A stretch of DNA of 64,000 nucleotides from an uncultured Clostridia bacterium (GCA_947624675.1 CANQLI010000008.1:1-64000), one strand, 5' to 3'; shown: positions 7,622-20,494, counted from the first letter of the stretch. Translations and numbers: made by a program. The notes: generated by a model not told the origin, from the sequence alone.

Positions 7622-7752
7622 TTTTGTCTGTCCTTTCTTTTGTGCACAAAAAAATGTGCTGTTCTCTCTACTTTAAGAATAGCACACCCGGAAAAATATT
7701 TCCACATAAAGTTTTCCTGAAAATAAACCCAATTATCTTGTAATATGACAAA

Positions 7753-8463
7753 CTAGAGCGGTTTTTTAGTCATCTGTCCTTTGTTTCGGGGATATTTTGG
7801 CGGAGTTTGCGATATTTTCCTGACAACAACAAGAGTTCGCTCATCACCCGACGGCAAGGAATACCTAAAGACCTCCTCAAGCCTTCCGCCGAGCGTCTTT
7901 ATAGCCGTGTATGCCTCTTTAGCCTCCTGTTCGCCCCGGCTTCCCTTAAGGCTTAAAAAGTAACCGCCCACTCTTACAAACGGCAGGCAGTATTCGCACA
8001 GCACCGGCAATCCCGCAACCGCCCTCGCAACAGCAATATCATATCTCTCGCGGTAGTCTGTGTCCCTTCCAAGCTCCTCAGCTCTTGCGTGTACACATTC
8101 CGCACAAAGCCCAATCTTATCTGAAATCAGTGTAAGAAAATTAACCCTCTTTAATAATGAATCAAGAAGAGTTATCTTAATATCGTCACGCAATATCTTA
8201 AACGGACAGGAGGGAAAACCCGCTCCCGTTCCGACATCAATAAGGCTTGCGCCGCTTTTTATTTTAAAATGACAAAACGGCAAAATACTGTCTAAAAAGT
8301 GCTTTTCTGCTATATCCTCGGGAGAGGTGAGCGCCGTAAGATTTACCTTTTGATTGTACGAGACAAGCTGCTCCGCATAGCTGTCGAGCCTTGAAAACTG
8401 CTCGTCCGATAATGCTATGCCCGAATTTTCAAACAGCGTAATTAAGCTCTGCTTTGTAAACAT
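7753..8463 (-). CDS. rsmG: 16S rRNA (guanine527-N7)-methyltransferase
   Basis: RsmG/GidB methylates G527 of 16S rRNA with S-adenosylmethionine. The family start (NQKVNLTALTSPEDIAEKHFLDS) and the SAM-binding loop LIDVGTGAGFPSCPFKI are clear. The C-terminal part ends in LPSGDERTLVVVRK, after which there is a basic tail. It lies between mnmG and the noc-like gene in the classical order. Confidence 0.95.
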   Translation of the reverse strand: MFTKQSLITLFENSGIALSDEQFSRLDSYAEQLVSYNQKVNLTALTSPEDIAEKHFLDSILPFCHFKIKSGASLIDVGTGAGFPSCPFKILRDDIKITLLDSLLKRVNFLTLISDKIGLCAECVHARAEELGRDTDYRERYDIAVARAVAGLPVLCEYCLPFVRVGGYFLSLKGSRGEQEAKEAYTAIKTLGGRLEEVFRYSLPSGDERTLVVVRKISQTPPKYPRNKGQMTKKPL

Positions 8464-8514
8464 TTTAGCGTCCTTTCAAGGTGTTTTAGTGTGTGTTATT
8501 TTGATATGAACGGG

Positions 8515-10371
8515 CTAATCTCTGTTGTTGAGCCATATCAACAGCACCGATATATCCGCCGGATTCACCCCGGAAATACGGCTTGCCTGTCCTAAATTTG
8601 TCGGGCGTATCCTGTTAAGCTTTTCCGCCGCCTCGAGCCGAAGTCCCCGTATAGCTGCGTAGTCGGTATCAGTCGGGAGGGGCTTGCTCTCAAGCTTTCT
8701 CATACTTTCGATCTGCTCGAGCTGTATCTTTATATATCCCTCGTACTTTACCGAAAGCTCAACCTGCTCCCTCACATCATCTGAAAGCTCCGGTCTGCCG
8801 TCGTCAAACGGTGCGAGTCCGTCATAGCTCAGCTGCGGCCGGCGAATAAGCTGGCTCAGCTTTGCGCCGGTAGACAGCGGTTCTGTGCCCTGTGAAATAA
8901 GATAATCGTTCACGCTGTCAGGGGAGATGTTGACCGAGTTCACACGCTTTATCTCCCTTTCGATAAGCGCCTTTTTTTCCATCAGCGCATCATACCGCTC
9001 CTTACTTATAAGACCTATCTCATATCCGAGCGGCGTAAGGCGGAGGTCAGCGTTATCCTGCCTCAGCACAAGCCTATATTCGCTTCTTGAGGTGAGCATT
9101 CTGTACGGATCGGTACAGCCCTTTGTGACGAGATCGTCTATAAGCGTTCCTATATAAGAGCTTGCACGGTCGAGCGTTATAAGCTCCTTTCCCTGTATAA
9201 GCCTTGCTGCGTTTATGCCGGCAATAAGCCCCTGAGCTGCAGCCTCTTCATATCCCGATGTTCCATTGAACTGCCCTGCGCCGAAAAGCCCGTGTACCTC
9301 CTTGAATTCGAGAGTAGAATAAAGCTCTGTCGGGTCACAGCAATCATATTCTATCGCATATGCGTTCCGCATTATCTCGACATTCTCAAGTCCCTTTATT
9401 GTGCGAAGGAACTCAAGCTGTACCTCCTCAGGAAGCGACGAGGACATTCCCTGAAGATAAAACTCGTCCGTATCAAGTCCCATAGGCTCAATAAAAAGCT
9501 GGTGACGGCTTCTGTCTGAAAATCTCACGATTTTGTCCTCGATAGACGGACAATATCTGGGGCCAACGCCCTCTATCTGACCTCCGTACATCGCCGAGCG
9601 GGAAATATTCTCAAGTATGACCTTGTGAGTCTCTTCGTTAGTATAGCCGATATAACAGGGGAGCGTATTTTTAAGCTCGCCTTTGGTTTCAAATGAAAAT
9701 GGAGTTATTTTCTGATCCCCGTCCTGACGCTCAAGACGGGAAAAATCAATAGAACGGCGGTGTACCCTCGCGGGAGTTCCCGTTTTGAATCGGCGAAGGG
9801 TTACGCCTAGCTCCCTTAAGCTGTCTGAAAGAAAATTCGCGGGAAGTGTGTGGTCAGGTCCGCTCTCATATGACGATTCCCCGACAAAAATCTTCCCCTT
9901 AAGGTATGTTCCAGAGGATACTATGACTGCCCTTGCGCCGTATTCGCTTCCTGTTCGTGTCTTTACTCCGCATACAGTTTTGCCGCTATGCAGTATCTCT
10001 GTGACCTCTCCCTGCTTTAAGTCAAGGTTAGCCTGAGACTCGACGGTTTTTTTCATATAGCCGTGGTATCTTACTCTGTCAGACTGCACTCTCAAGGAGT
10101 GAACGGCAGGGCCTTTGCCCCTGTTTAACATTCTGCTCTGAAGAAAGGTCGCGTCAGCCGCTTTTCCCATTTCTCCGCCGAGAGCGTCTATCTCACGCAC
10201 AAGATGCCCCTTTGCCGTTCCGCCGATCGACGGGTTACAGGGCATATTTGCGACAGCGTCGAGCGTAAGGGTAAACAGTGCGGTCTTTGCTCCGAGGCGT
10301 GCAGCGGAAAGCGCCGCCTCACAGCCGGCATGACCTGCGCCGATCACTATCACATCGTAGTTTTCAAGCAT
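8515..10371 (-). CDS. mnmG: tRNA uridine-5-carboxymethylaminomethyl modification enzyme MnmG
   Basis: FAD-dependent MnmG/GidA, partner of MnmE in modifying the wobble uridine (U34). The dinucleotide-binding motif [21 protein letters not shown] starts near residue 8 (shown here only as the [11 protein letters not shown] core); the two GidA signatures ([11 protein letters not shown] and [23 protein letters not shown], here [19 protein letters not shown]) are present; the C-terminal helical domain ends in [15 protein letters not shown]. Full length, 618 residues. Its partner mnmE is on the other side of the origin, on the plus strand, whereas in Bacillus the two are adjacent. Confidence 0.97.
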   Translation of the reverse strand: MLENYDVIVIGAGHAGCEAALSAARLGAKTALFTLTLDAVANMPCNPSIGGTAKGHLVREIDALGGEMGKAADATFLQSRMLNRGKGPAVHSLRVQSDRVRYHGYMKKTVESQANLDLKQGEVTEILHSGKTVCGVKTRTGSEYGARAVIVSSGTYLKGKIFVGESSYESGPDHTLPANFLSDSLRELGVTLRRFKTGTPARVHRRSIDFSRLERQDGDQKITPFSFETKGELKNTLPCYIGYTNEETHKVILENISRSAMYGGQIEGVGPRYCPSIEDKIVRFSDRSRHQLFIEPMGLDTDEFYLQGMSSSLPEEVQLEFLRTIKGLENVEIMRNAYAIEYDCCDPTELYSTLEFKEVHGLFGAGQFNGTSGYEEAAAQGLIAGINAARLIQGKELITLDRASSYIGTLIDDLVTKGCTDPYRMLTSRSEYRLVLRQDNADLRLTPLGYEIGLISKERYDALMEKKALIEREIKRVNSVNISPDSVNDYLISQGTEPLSTGAKLSQLIRRPQLSYDGLAPFDDGRPELSDDVREQVELSVKYEGYIKIQLEQIESMRKLESKPLPTDTDYAAIRGLRLEAAEKLNRIRPTNLGQASRISGVNPADISVLLIWLNNRD

Positions 10372-10409
10372 AACAAATCCTCCGTGATGACGGTTTTATA
10401 CGATACAAA

Positions 10410-10439
10410 CCCCGACCAAAGCTTAGGCTATGGTCGGGG
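10410..10439 (-). terminator. Terminator of gyrA
   Basis: CCCCGACCA and TGGTCGGGG form a 9-bp GC-rich stem. Read on the minus strand it is followed by TTTGTAT. It lies 10 nt after the gyrA stop and before the mnmG start. Confidence 0.75.
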
Positions 10440-10448
10440 ATATTGTTA

Positions 10449-13133
10449 TTATTCCTCAGTGTTGTCTGTGTCAGTAAGCTCCTCATCCGGTTCCTCGGTA
10501 TTTTCCGTGTCCTCATCCTGCTCACCGGTATCGGCGGCTGCTTCTGCGATCGCCTCATCCTCCTGAGCCTTAGCCTCCTCGTCCGACAGCTGTTCGACCT
10601 GGGAAATTTCTTCGCTGTCATCATGCTCCGCACGGGTAAAGGTAACTACCTGAGCCTCCTCATCGGAAAGCCTCATAAGTCTTACTCCTGCGGCATATCT
10701 TCCCATAACTCTTATATCTGCGGCACGAAGTCTTATAACGACGCCGTCTGAAGAGATCATAATAATATCGTCCTCTTCATCAACGACCTTGATTCCGCAT
10801 ACCATACCTCTTATATCCATCTTCTTTGGATTATAGTTGAGTATACCCATACCGCCTCTGTTCTGAACACGGTAATCCTCAAGAGCTGTTCTTCTTCCAA
10901 AGCCTTTTTCGGTAACGGTGAGCACAGTTGCGCCGTCACGCACCTTAGCCATTGAAACAACATAGTCGCCGTTTTTCAGCTTTATCGCCCTTACTCCGTG
11001 AGCTGTCCTTGACATAACTCTTGCCTGTTTTTCATCTATGCGTATAAGTCTTCCCTTATGTGTAGCGACAAGAAGCTGATTGCTTCCGTCGGTAAGTCTT
11101 ACGCCGTTTATCTCATCGCCCTCGTCTATTCCGATAGCTCTAAGTCCGCTCTTTCTCACATTTTTATAATCGCTTAGGCGAGTTCTTTTTATCTTGCCGT
11201 TTTTAGTTACCATAACGATGAACTTGTTTTGGTCGTCAAGGTTCTCGACCTTTAACATCTGGGCTATCTTTTCGCCCTCGGAAAGCGGCAGAAGATTTAC
11301 TATATTTGTACCTCTTGACTGTTTAGAGCCCTCCGGGACCTCATAGCATTTAAGCTTATACATTATCCCTTTGTTTGAGATAAAAAGAACATGGTCGTGA
11401 GAGGAGCATATAAACATCTCTGAAACAAAGTCGTCCTCTCTCTGTTTCATACCTGTAACGCCTCTTCCGCCTCTGTTCTGTGTCTTGTACACGGAAACAG
11501 GCATACGCTTTATATAACCGTTGTTTGTATATGTGACAACGCTCTCTTCAACAGGTATAAGATCCTCGATATCTACCTCTCCGCTTACATTTTCGATAGA
11601 AGTTCTTCTTTCATCACCGAACTTTTTCTTAAGCTCTTCTGTTTCCTCTAGAATAATGTCGATAACTCTTTCTCTGTTTGCGAGAATGTCCTCAAGATCG
11701 GCTATGACCGACTTGAGCTTTTCAAACTCATCGACTATCTTTTGTCTTTCAAGTCCGGTAAGTCTTCCGAGCTGCATCTTAACTATTTCGTCCGCCTGTA
11801 CTTCGGTAAGACCCTTTGTGTGTTCTGTTAGGGCATTACCGCCGAGAAGTATAGCCATATCCTCGTCCTTAAAACGCTCGATAATTCTTTCCTTACCCTC
11901 TAAAACAGTCTTGCTTGAACGGAGGATAGAGATTACCTCATCTATATTGTCGATAGCTAAACAGTAACCCTGAAGTATATGCGCTCTGGCTTTCGCCTTT
12001 TTAAGATCATACTCTGTTCTTTTTTCTATTACGGAAACCTGATGGTCAAGATAATGCTGAAGCATCTCCTTAAGCGTCAATATTTTAGGCACACCGTTTA
12101 CAAGTGCGAGCATTATTACTCCGACCGTATCCTGAAGCTGTGTATAAGAATAGAGTTTATTTAAAACGACCTGAGCGATAGCGTCCTTTTTAAGCTCGAC
12201 AACTATCCTCATACCGTCTCTTCCGGATTCGTCACGGATATAGTGAATTCCGTCTATACGCTTGTCCTTGACAAGGTTTGCGATGCTCTCAACAAGTCTT
12301 GCCTTATTCACCATATAAGGTATCTCGGTGATCACTATCGCTTCTCTTTCTTTTATCTTCTCGACAGAGGTCTTTCCTCGGAGAATTATCTTTCCGCGTC
12401 CTGTGCCGTACGCAGCTCTTATGCCACTTCTTCCCATAACAACGCCGCCGGTCGGAAAATCAGGGCCCTTTATAGACTCCATTATCTCATCAAGAGTACA
12501 GTCGGGGTTATGTGCGAGCGTCTTAAGCGCATCTACCACCTCGCAAAGGTTATGCGGAGGAATATTTGTCGCCATACCTACCGCAATTCCCGTAGCGCCG
12601 TTTACGAGCATATTCGGAAATCTTGAAGGAAGTACCGAAGGCTCTTGTAGTCTGTCGTCATAGTTCGGCATAAACTCAACAGTGTCCTTGTCGATATCGG
12701 TTAGCATAGACACTGCCATCTTAGCCATTTTAGCTTCGGTATAACGGTAAGCAGCCGGAGGATCTCCGTCAACAGAGCCGAAGTTTCCGTGTCCGTCAAC
12801 GAGCGGATACCTCAGCGAAAAGTTCTGTGCAAGACGCACTAACGCATCATAAACGGAAGCGTCGCCGTGAGGATGGTATCTTCCGAGAACGGCTCCGACC
12901 GTATCGGCACACTTACGGTATGGCTTTTCCGGAGTAAGACCGTTTTCATACATAGTATAGAGTATTCTTCTGTGGACAGGCTTAAGACCGTCTCTTACAT
13001 CGGGAAGCGCTCTGGAGACGATCACCGCCATCGAATACTGGATAAACGAGGTCTGCATCTCGTTTTCTATATCTCTTATGATTATCTTATGGTCCTTTTT
13101 AGGCTCCGTTATCTGATTATCGTTTGTAGTCAC
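10449..13133 (-). CDS. gyrA: DNA gyrase subunit A
   Basis: GyrA cuts and reseals DNA in the gyrase A2B2 complex. The N-terminal half has the quinolone-region pattern [17 protein letters not shown] around residues 90-105 and the catalytic tyrosine in [13 protein letters not shown]. The C-terminal beta-pinwheel has several blades and the GyrA-box-like motif [12 protein letters not shown] (near 570). The tail is a very acidic, low-complexity stretch (about 60 residues). Length 894, slightly long because of this tail. A YcxB-like gene separates it from gyrB. Confidence 0.98.
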   Translation of the reverse strand: MTTNDNQITEPKKDHKIIIRDIENEMQTSFIQYSMAVIVSRALPDVRDGLKPVHRRILYTMYENGLTPEKPYRKCADTVGAVLGRYHPHGDASVYDALVRLAQNFSLRYPLVDGHGNFGSVDGDPPAAYRYTEAKMAKMAVSMLTDIDKDTVEFMPNYDDRLQEPSVLPSRFPNMLVNGATGIAVGMATNIPPHNLCEVVDALKTLAHNPDCTLDEIMESIKGPDFPTGGVVMGRSGIRAAYGTGRGKIILRGKTSVEKIKEREAIVITEIPYMVNKARLVESIANLVKDKRIDGIHYIRDESGRDGMRIVVELKKDAIAQVVLNKLYSYTQLQDTVGVIMLALVNGVPKILTLKEMLQHYLDHQVSVIEKRTEYDLKKAKARAHILQGYCLAIDNIDEVISILRSSKTVLEGKERIIERFKDEDMAILLGGNALTEHTKGLTEVQADEIVKMQLGRLTGLERQKIVDEFEKLKSVIADLEDILANRERVIDIILEETEELKKKFGDERRTSIENVSGEVDIEDLIPVEESVVTYTNNGYIKRMPVSVYKTQNRGGRGVTGMKQREDDFVSEMFICSSHDHVLFISNKGIMYKLKCYEVPEGSKQSRGTNIVNLLPLSEGEKIAQMLKVENLDDQNKFIVMVTKNGKIKRTRLSDYKNVRKSGLRAIGIDEGDEINGVRLTDGSNQLLVATHKGRLIRIDEKQARVMSRTAHGVRAIKLKNGDYVVSMAKVRDGATVLTVTEKGFGRRTALEDYRVQNRGGMGILNYNPKKMDIRGMVCGIKVVDEEDDIIMISSDGVVIRLRAADIRVMGRYAAGVRLMRLSDEEAQVVTFTRAEHDDSEEISQVEQLSDEEAKAQEDEAIAEAAADTGEQDEDTENTEEPDEELTDTDNTEE

Positions 13134-13174
13134 TTAATCACTCTCATTTCTAATATGTCTTTTGGTATTGTTTC

Positions 13175-13831
13175 TCACTTTTTCTTTTTGCCTTCTATTT
13201 CGTAATCCTCGCCAAGCTTTTCCTCAAAGGTTTTTCTTATCGTATTTATCTGATAGTCCTCGATACATCTTTTCGGAAGCACATAGATAGACTCTTTTTT
13301 CAAAAACAGCAAGAACATATCCCGTTTTTCCAGTATCTTAAGACCTATGTCCGAAAACTGTACAACTCTTGGCTTTATAACTATCTCTTTTCCATCCTCG
13401 TCAAATCTCTCGTCCTCAGGAAGGATAGTTTCGATAGAAAACTTATAGTCGTAAAGCTTAAAAATATATCTGTCGTCCTCGAGCGGCTTAAGCGACTCCA
13501 TAAGCGTTTTTCTTATTTTTATCGGGTTGTACCAGAAAATGAATATCGCCGCCAGGCATATCACTAGTCCGAGCCAGAAAACAGCGTTATCCGGCTTGTA
13601 TATAATTCTTATAAGAAAAATTATACCGACAAGAGCAAAAACTATTGTTTTAATGATATTCTGTTTATAAACAAACTTTTTCTGAAAAGCCATAAAGGCT
13701 TCCTTTTCCTCGGTGTTTTTAACATCGTATTCTACTATTGCGAGAGCGTGTTCCTCACGGTCGAGAAGCTCTTTCGCCTCGTTTTCAATATTCATAACCT
13801 GTTTTGAGATTTTTTTGATGTCATCTTTCAT
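13175..13831 (-). CDS. YcxB-like membrane protein between gyrB and gyrA
   Basis: A protein of about 218 residues with a cytoplasmic N-terminal helix, two adjacent membrane helices (IVFALVGIIFLIRIIY and VFWLGLVICLAAIFIFW, roughly residues 65-105), and a C-terminal beta-rich domain with FSDIGLKIL...YVLPKRCIED as in YcxB-like bacterial PH-domain proteins. The family has no known function. The ATG at 13831 is chosen because AAAGGAAAG lies 5 nt upstream; an in-frame upstream start would overlap gyrB. It is located between gyrB (16 nt) and gyrA (41 nt) and probably shares their transcript. Confidence 0.75.
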   Translation of the reverse strand: MKDDIKKISKQVMNIENEAKELLDREEHALAIVEYDVKNTEEKEAFMAFQKKFVYKQNIIKTIVFALVGIIFLIRIIYKPDNAVFWLGLVICLAAIFIFWYNPIKIRKTLMESLKPLEDDRYIFKLYDYKFSIETILPEDERFDEDGKEIVIKPRVVQFSDIGLKILEKRDMFLLFLKKESIYVLPKRCIEDYQINTIRKTFEEKLGEDYEIEGKKKK

Positions 13832-13847
13832 AATTCTTTCCTTTTGA

Positions 13848-15830
<1,983 letters not shown>

Positions 15831-15846
15831 TCAAAATATTTATAAG

Positions 15847-16110
15847 TTAAAATGTTCTGTTTTGTTTTAATCTTTTTATAAGCGTCTGACAGGAGATAGG
15901 CGATACATAGACCGTTTCATTAAGATTTTCATCAAAACACACCGCAAAGCTTTTCGGAAGGTCGTATGAAACATACTCCACTCTGTTTTGTTTTCCGGCA
16001 TTGTTAAGATAATCTCTCGTAAGCTTTGACACACTTGATTTTTCAATGTCAAATATCCCGATGAGATTTTTTGTGTTTATAATTCTATTGTTACCTATAT
16101 GAAGAAACAT
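15847..16110 (-). CDS. remB: RemB/YaaB-like DUF370 DNA-binding protein
   Basis: DUF370 protein of 87 residues (MFLHIGNNRII start, IGIFD, SKLTRDYL). In Bacillus, YaaB/RemB is encoded at the same place between recF and gyrB and is related to the biofilm regulator RemA, which binds DNA as a ring-shaped oligomer. The role in this organism is not known. It ends 31 nt before gyrB and is separated from recF by 4 nt, so it is part of the dnaA-gyrB transcription run. Confidence 0.85.
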   Translation of the reverse strand: MFLHIGNNRIINTKNLIGIFDIEKSSVSKLTRDYLNNAGKQNRVEYVSYDLPKSFAVCFDENLNETVYVSPISCQTLIKRLKQNRTF

Positions 16111-16114
16111 CAGC

Positions 16115-17245
16115 CTATCCTCTTTTTATTTTCTTTACAACTCCGCCGTCGACAAGGAAAATACTTCCGTCTTTTAGCACATTTATCTTGTTTTTTTCAC
16201 AGCAGGTTATAAATACCTGCATATTTTTTATCTTTGACATAACAAACTCCTGTCTGTTTGTATCGAGCTCCGAAAGCACATCGTCGAGAAGTATTACGGG
16301 ACTGTCTTTTGTTTCTTCGGAAAGTATATAAGCCTGTGAAAGCTTTAAAACAAGAGCTACCGATCTGTTCTGACCCTGTGAGCCATATTCTCTTGACGGA
16401 AGTCCGTTTATATATGTCACAAGATCATCCCTGTGGACGCCTATCTGTGTAAACCCAAGCCGTATATCTTCGTCAAGCTTATCTCTAAGCTTTTTGAGAT
16501 ACTCAAGATACATCTCTCCGCCGTAGTCGTTTCGACCCTCGAGATTTTCAAACACCGTCGATGAAAGCTTAAGCGAAAGCTTTTCCTTTCCGGAGGTTAT
16601 ATCGCTGTAAAGCACCGAAGAGACCTTGTTAAGCTTTACAGTATAGGCATATCTCAAAACGCTTATATACGCGCCGAGCTTTGCAAGCTGCTCATCCCAT
16701 ACCTCGAGGTCCTCTTTTTTACTGACGCCGAGAGAAATGTCTTTTAAAAGCTTATTGCGCTGATTTATTATGCTGTCATACTTGTTTACTACTCCGACAT
16801 AAGAACGCTTTATCTGACTTACCGAAAGATCTAAAAATCGCCTTCTGTTTTCAGGGCTTCCCTTTGAAAGTTCAAGGTCTTCGGGTGTAAATATTACACA
16901 GTTTAACGCTGAAAACAATCTTGACGGAGAATTTAGTCTCACACCGTTTAAAAACACAGCCTTTTCCTTCAGGTTGTTTCTTGACATATTATAACTTATA
17001 GTCTGTGTTCTATCTTTATCTTCAAAGCAAAGCTCTGTGTGAAAGGCTTCTTTTTCAAGTCCTATAAAATCTCTGTCCTTTGTTCCTCTAAAGCTTTTAA
17101 GCCCTGTACAAAGCCATATCACTTCTATGAGATTTGTCTTTCCCTGTGCGTTTTCGCCGAAAAAAACATTTAGATTTCTGTGAAAATCAAGCTTTACATT
17201 GCTGAGATTTTTAAATCCGTCTGTTTCAAGTGTTTTTATTATCAT
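16115..17245 (-). CDS. recF: DNA replication and repair protein RecF
   Basis: RecF is an SMC-like ATPase that with RecO and RecR loads RecA at single-strand gaps. Walker A is [14 protein letters not shown] (near residue 30), the ABC signature is [15 protein letters not shown] (near 285), and Walker B is [12 protein letters not shown]. The ATG at 17245 is preferred ([14 protein letters not shown], the usual RecF start, with GAGG upstream); an in-frame ATG further upstream would add 11 residues. It overlaps the end of the S4 gene by about 20 nt, a sign of translational coupling. Confidence 0.95.
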   Translation of the reverse strand: MIIKTLETDGFKNLSNVKLDFHRNLNVFFGENAQGKTNLIEVIWLCTGLKSFRGTKDRDFIGLEKEAFHTELCFEDKDRTQTISYNMSRNNLKEKAVFLNGVRLNSPSRLFSALNCVIFTPEDLELSKGSPENRRRFLDLSVSQIKRSYVGVVNKYDSIINQRNKLLKDISLGVSKKEDLEVWDEQLAKLGAYISVLRYAYTVKLNKVSSVLYSDITSGKEKLSLKLSSTVFENLEGRNDYGGEMYLEYLKKLRDKLDEDIRLGFTQIGVHRDDLVTYINGLPSREYGSQGQNRSVALVLKLSQAYILSEETKDSPVILLDDVLSELDTNRQEFVMSKIKNMQVFITCCEKNKINVLKDGSIFLVDGGVVKKIKRG

Positions 17246-17462
17246 CTTTGACCTCAAGCTCCAGCATAGCTTCGTCAATATAAACCTTATCCTTGTTTCT
17301 TATCTTTTTTCCTCTCATAAGACACTTTTCGCCGTTTACTTTTACAAGACCCGAAAGTATCATTTCTTTTGCCTGTGAACCTGTTTCACACACTCCCGAA
17401 AATTTTAAAAGAGAATCAAGCTTTATAAACTCTGTTTTTATCCTTACGATTTCTTTTTTCAT
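17226..17462 (-). CDS. S4-domain RNA-binding protein (YaaA type)
   Basis: A 78-residue protein with a single S4 RNA-binding domain ([24 protein letters not shown], then [13 protein letters not shown]). The family lies between dnaN and recF in most Firmicutes. It is thought to bind ribosomal RNA during assembly, but its exact function is unclear. The start follows dnaN by 2 nt; the end overlaps recF. Confidence 0.9.
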   Translation of the reverse strand: MKKEIVRIKTEFIKLDSLLKFSGVCETGSQAKEMILSGLVKVNGEKCLMRGKKIRNKDKVYIDEAMLELEVKDDNKNT

Positions 17463-17464
17463 AT

Positions 17465-18574
17465 TTATTCGCTTTTTAGTCTTACCGGAAGTACAAGGTA
17501 AGTATACTCCTCGCTGTTTACAGGTACAATCTTCATCGGAAGATTTCCGCCGTTCATAAGAAGCTTTACCTTTTCATCACCTACCGCCTTTAACGGGTCT
17601 AGCAAAAATCTGCAGTTAAAGCCTATTTCTATCATCGGACCGCTTATGTCGGCGGATATTCTGTCGCTTATTTTTCCTATTGAGGTAATACAGAGAATAC
17701 TGAGTTCTGAATTGTCAAAAGTACATCTTACAGGGCTTTTTATCCTTTCGTTTATCAGTACAAGAGCCCTTTCAAGACAGGTTATAAGCTCTTTTCTGTC
17801 TATAATTACCTCAGTATTTCCGCTTTCGGGAACAGAACCCTTGTAATTGTGAAATTCTCCCTCTAAAAGTCTTGAATAAAAAGTATATCCCGAAAACTCA
17901 AAGATAACATGTTTTTTACTTATAAATATTTCACAGCCTGCTTCGTCGTTGTCCTTCAGCATTCTTGAAATCTCGTTAAGAGCCTTTGCCGGAACCACAA
18001 ACTTTGTGTTTTCCCCTGACTTTATCATTTCTTCTCTTATCGCAAGCCGGTATCCGTCAATAGCCACTATCTTAAGTACATTGTTTTCTATTTCAAACAG
18101 CTCGCCCTTTAATACAGGCTTTGTGTCGTTTTGTGCCACGGCAAAGATCGTTTCTGTTATCATACTTTTTAAAACAGGCTGAGATATTTCTATACATTTT
18201 GCGGTGCTGTCCTTTTCAGGAAGAGAAGGAAATTCCTCCGCACTCATAAACATTACAGTATATTGTGCATTATTTCCGGTAACTCTTATCTGACTGTTGT
18301 CAATAACCTCAAGAGTTATTTCTTCGCTGTCAAGCCTTTTAACTATATCAGACATAAGTCTTGCGTTTACAACAAATTTTCCTACACCCGTGCTTTTAGC
18401 AGATATTTCGGTCCTTATACCTATCTCAAGATCATAGCCAGTAAGCTCTATCGAGGTTTCCTTTACATCTATTTTTATTCCCTCAAGAACTAAAAGAGTT
18501 GATTTTTCAAATACCGCTTTAGAAACATTCATTATCGCTTCATAAAGCTCTTTTGCATTACAAATTACAGTCAT
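17465..18574 (-). CDS. dnaN: DNA polymerase III beta subunit (sliding clamp)
   Basis: The beta clamp forms a ring dimer that tethers DNA polymerase to DNA. Three similar domains of about 120 residues are expected; landmarks seen are [29 protein letters not shown] and the C-terminal [10 protein letters not shown]. 369 residues, normal. It lies downstream of dnaA, separated by an AT-rich 429-bp segment with many GTTTAAA motifs. Confidence 0.97.
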   Translation of the reverse strand: MTVICNAKELYEAIMNVSKAVFEKSTLLVLEGIKIDVKETSIELTGYDLEIGIRTEISAKSTGVGKFVVNARLMSDIVKRLDSEEITLEVIDNSQIRVTGNNAQYTVMFMSAEEFPSLPEKDSTAKCIEISQPVLKSMITETIFAVAQNDTKPVLKGELFEIENNVLKIVAIDGYRLAIREEMIKSGENTKFVVPAKALNEISRMLKDNDEAGCEIFISKKHVIFEFSGYTFYSRLLEGEFHNYKGSVPESGNTEVIIDRKELITCLERALVLINERIKSPVRCTFDNSELSILCITSIGKISDRISADISGPMIEIGFNCRFLLDPLKAVGDEKVKLLMNGGNLPMKIVPVNSEEYTYLVLPVRLKSE

Positions 18575-19003
18575 AATAATTCCTCACTTTGAAAAAAATT
18601 TATTAAATAAGAAAAAATAAAATAATAAAAAATAGTAGTAATAATAGAAGTGTTTAGATTGTTTAATAATGTCAGTTTTTTAAGTAATAAAACGGAAAAA
18701 TTTATCTTTTGATTGTAAACATATTTAAACCGTTTTAAATCTATAAAAATAGTTTCTAACAGGTTTAAATAAGCCTATTTAATTTTTATCTGTTTAAACA
18801 TAAAAAACTCTGTTTAAAAAATCCTGCTTTATTTTACAAATTACAAATTTTTAAACTATTACAATTTTTGGTACAGTTTGAAGTGTTTAAAAATTTTTCT
18901 GTTTCTTACGAAAATCAATGAAAACAGGGAATTATAAGTTGTTTAAAAATTTGTTTAAATTGTTTAAAACCGGTTTATTTTAAGTTTAAATCGACTTTAT
19001 ATA
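18575..19003. other. Putative oriC segment between dnaA and dnaN, rich in GTTTAAA motifs
   Basis: A very AT-rich 429-bp stretch with no coding capacity. GTTTAAA occurs on the plus strand at 18763, 18792, 18812, 18885, 18941, 18953, 18962 and 18984, and in the other orientation at 18724 and 18850; the one at 18792 is a full palindrome GTTTAAAC. The canonical DnaA box TTATCCACA was not found here. In Firmicutes this interval commonly holds DnaA boxes and the unwinding element. The gene-direction switch nearby agrees with an origin. The assumption that GTTTAAA acts as the local DnaA box is inference, supported by the altered recognition motif in the neighbouring DnaA. Confidence 0.7.
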
Positions 19004-20386
19004 TCAATTTTCCTTAAGGTTCTTTATAATGTCGTCAACTGTCTCTTTAAAATCGGAATTTTTTAAAAGCATCTTTTTGACATCCTGATAATTTAAGGTA
19101 ATAGTCGCGTGATTTCTGTTTAGCTCATCGCCTATCTGTGCATAGCTTAATCCCTTTATTTCTCTTATTACATATATGAAAACCTTTCTTGCAAGAGATA
19201 TAGGCGCACATCTGTTCGGAGAGCGTATTTCTTCCGGTGTGACATTGAATGCTGCGGATACATCGTTCATTATTCTGTCGACAGTTATATCGGCAGGCTG
19301 TGAATTTATTGAATTTTCTCTTATGATCTTCTGTACAGTCTGATATGTCACAGGCTCACTCGTAAACATCGTAAGAGCTTTTATCTTATTTACTACTCCC
19401 TCTAAGTTTCTTATATTATTTTTTACCTTTTCGGCAATTAGCTTTGATACAGAATCTGATATGGCAATATTTAAAAGCTCTGCCTTTCTTTTTACAATAG
19501 CTAGTCTTGTTTCAAAATCAGGCGGCTGTATATCAGCCTGAACACCTCTTGCAAAACGGCTCTTTATTCTGTCATCGAGCTTTTGTATTTTTGAAGGGGG
19601 AATGTCGCTCGTAAGAACGATCTGTTTTCCGCTGTTGTACAAAGCGTTGAAGGTATGGAAAAATTCTTCCTGTGTGCTTTCCTTTCCTGCAATAAACTGT
19701 ACATCGTCCATAAGGAGAAAGTCGCACTGTCTGTATTTTTCCTGAAAAGGAGCTGTATTTTTATCTAAGATCGCTTTTACTATCTCGTTTGTAAACTCTT
19801 CACCGGTGACATATATTATATTTAGTTCAGGGTGATTTGTCCTCACTTTATGTTCGATAGCCTTTAACAGGTGAGTCTTTCCCAGTCCCGAATCACCGTA
19901 AATAAATAACGGATTGAATATCTCAACATTGTTTATCGAATCGGCATCCTGTTTTCCTGCAACCGCATAACAAAACGCATATGCAAGCTCGTTTGATTTT
20001 CCTTTTATGAAATTATCAAAGGTAAGCTTATACCTTCCGTTTTCCATTGCCCGCTCTAATTTCTTTTCATTTTCGACAAGTTTGTTAAACTGATTCGTTT
20101 CCGATGCCGTATCATAATTTTCATTTGCGGTATTTTCTGGTGAGGTTATTTTGACATCTACCGCAAAGCCCAATATTTCTTCAAAGCCAAGCTTTATTGT
20201 TTCAAGATAGTAATCGTTTACCATCTGTTTTGAAAAATCATTTTCCGCACAAAGACATACGGTTTTTTTATCAAAGCTTACCGGTTCAAGAGGTTCTATC
20301 CATTTTTTAAAGCCGATTTCGCTTATATCTTTACTTGCAAGACAGTATTTTTTGACATTTTCCAAAGCCTCAAAAAAAGACTGCAT
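19004..20386 (-). CDS. dnaA: Chromosomal replication initiator DnaA with altered DNA-recognition motif
   Basis: DnaA assembles on origin boxes and opens the DNA. Domain I is residues 1 to about 80, a short linker follows, and the AAA+ core has Walker A GDSGLGKT (164-171), Walker B LLMDD (224-228), sensor 1 TSD (259) and the arginine-finger region SRFARG (277). Length 460, normal. In domain IV the family signature GGRDHTTV is replaced by N-RNHATI (residues 423-429): one glycine is deleted, the aspartate is Asn425 and the first threonine is Ala427; the His, the preceding Arg and the ARK arginine are kept. The basic loop upstream (SPNRCAPIS) is also less basic than usual. These residues read the DnaA box, so an altered box sequence is likely. 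dnaN is downstream. Confidence 0.95.
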   Translation of the reverse strand: MQSFFEALENVKKYCLASKDISEIGFKKWIEPLEPVSFDKKTVCLCAENDFSKQMVNDYYLETIKLGFEEILGFAVDVKITSPENTANENYDTASETNQFNKLVENEKKLERAMENGRYKLTFDNFIKGKSNELAYAFCYAVAGKQDADSINNVEIFNPLFIYGDSGLGKTHLLKAIEHKVRTNHPELNIIYVTGEEFTNEIVKAILDKNTAPFQEKYRQCDFLLMDDVQFIAGKESTQEEFFHTFNALYNSGKQIVLTSDIPPSKIQKLDDRIKSRFARGVQADIQPPDFETRLAIVKRKAELLNIAISDSVSKLIAEKVKNNIRNLEGVVNKIKALTMFTSEPVTYQTVQKIIRENSINSQPADITVDRIMNDVSAAFNVTPEEIRSPNRCAPISLARKVFIYVIREIKGLSYAQIGDELNRNHATITLNYQDVKKMLLKNSDFKETVDDIIKNLKEN

Positions 20387-20467
20387 TTTAATATTTTTCC
20401 TCCTTTATTTTTTATTTCTTTAAGTTTTAAAATCAGTTAAAATCATATTTACGACACTTTTTAAAAA

Positions 20468-20494
20468 GCTTTTTATCATTTTTTGATAAAAGGC
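20468..20494 (-). promoter_or_regulatory. Hairpin in the dnaA leader
   Basis: On the minus strand, CCTTTTATCA pairs with TGATAAAAAG (one wobble, 5-nt loop) and is followed by CTTTTT. It lies between the dnaA promoter and the start codon and could act as a weak attenuator. The stem is AT-rich, so the effect is uncertain. Confidence 0.4.

Noticed and set aside
18575..19003. Standard DnaA boxes (TTATCCACA) in the dnaA-dnaN interval
   Set aside because: None seen on either strand by eye; only CTATCCACA and TGTGGATTT occur nearby, both on the other side of dnaA.
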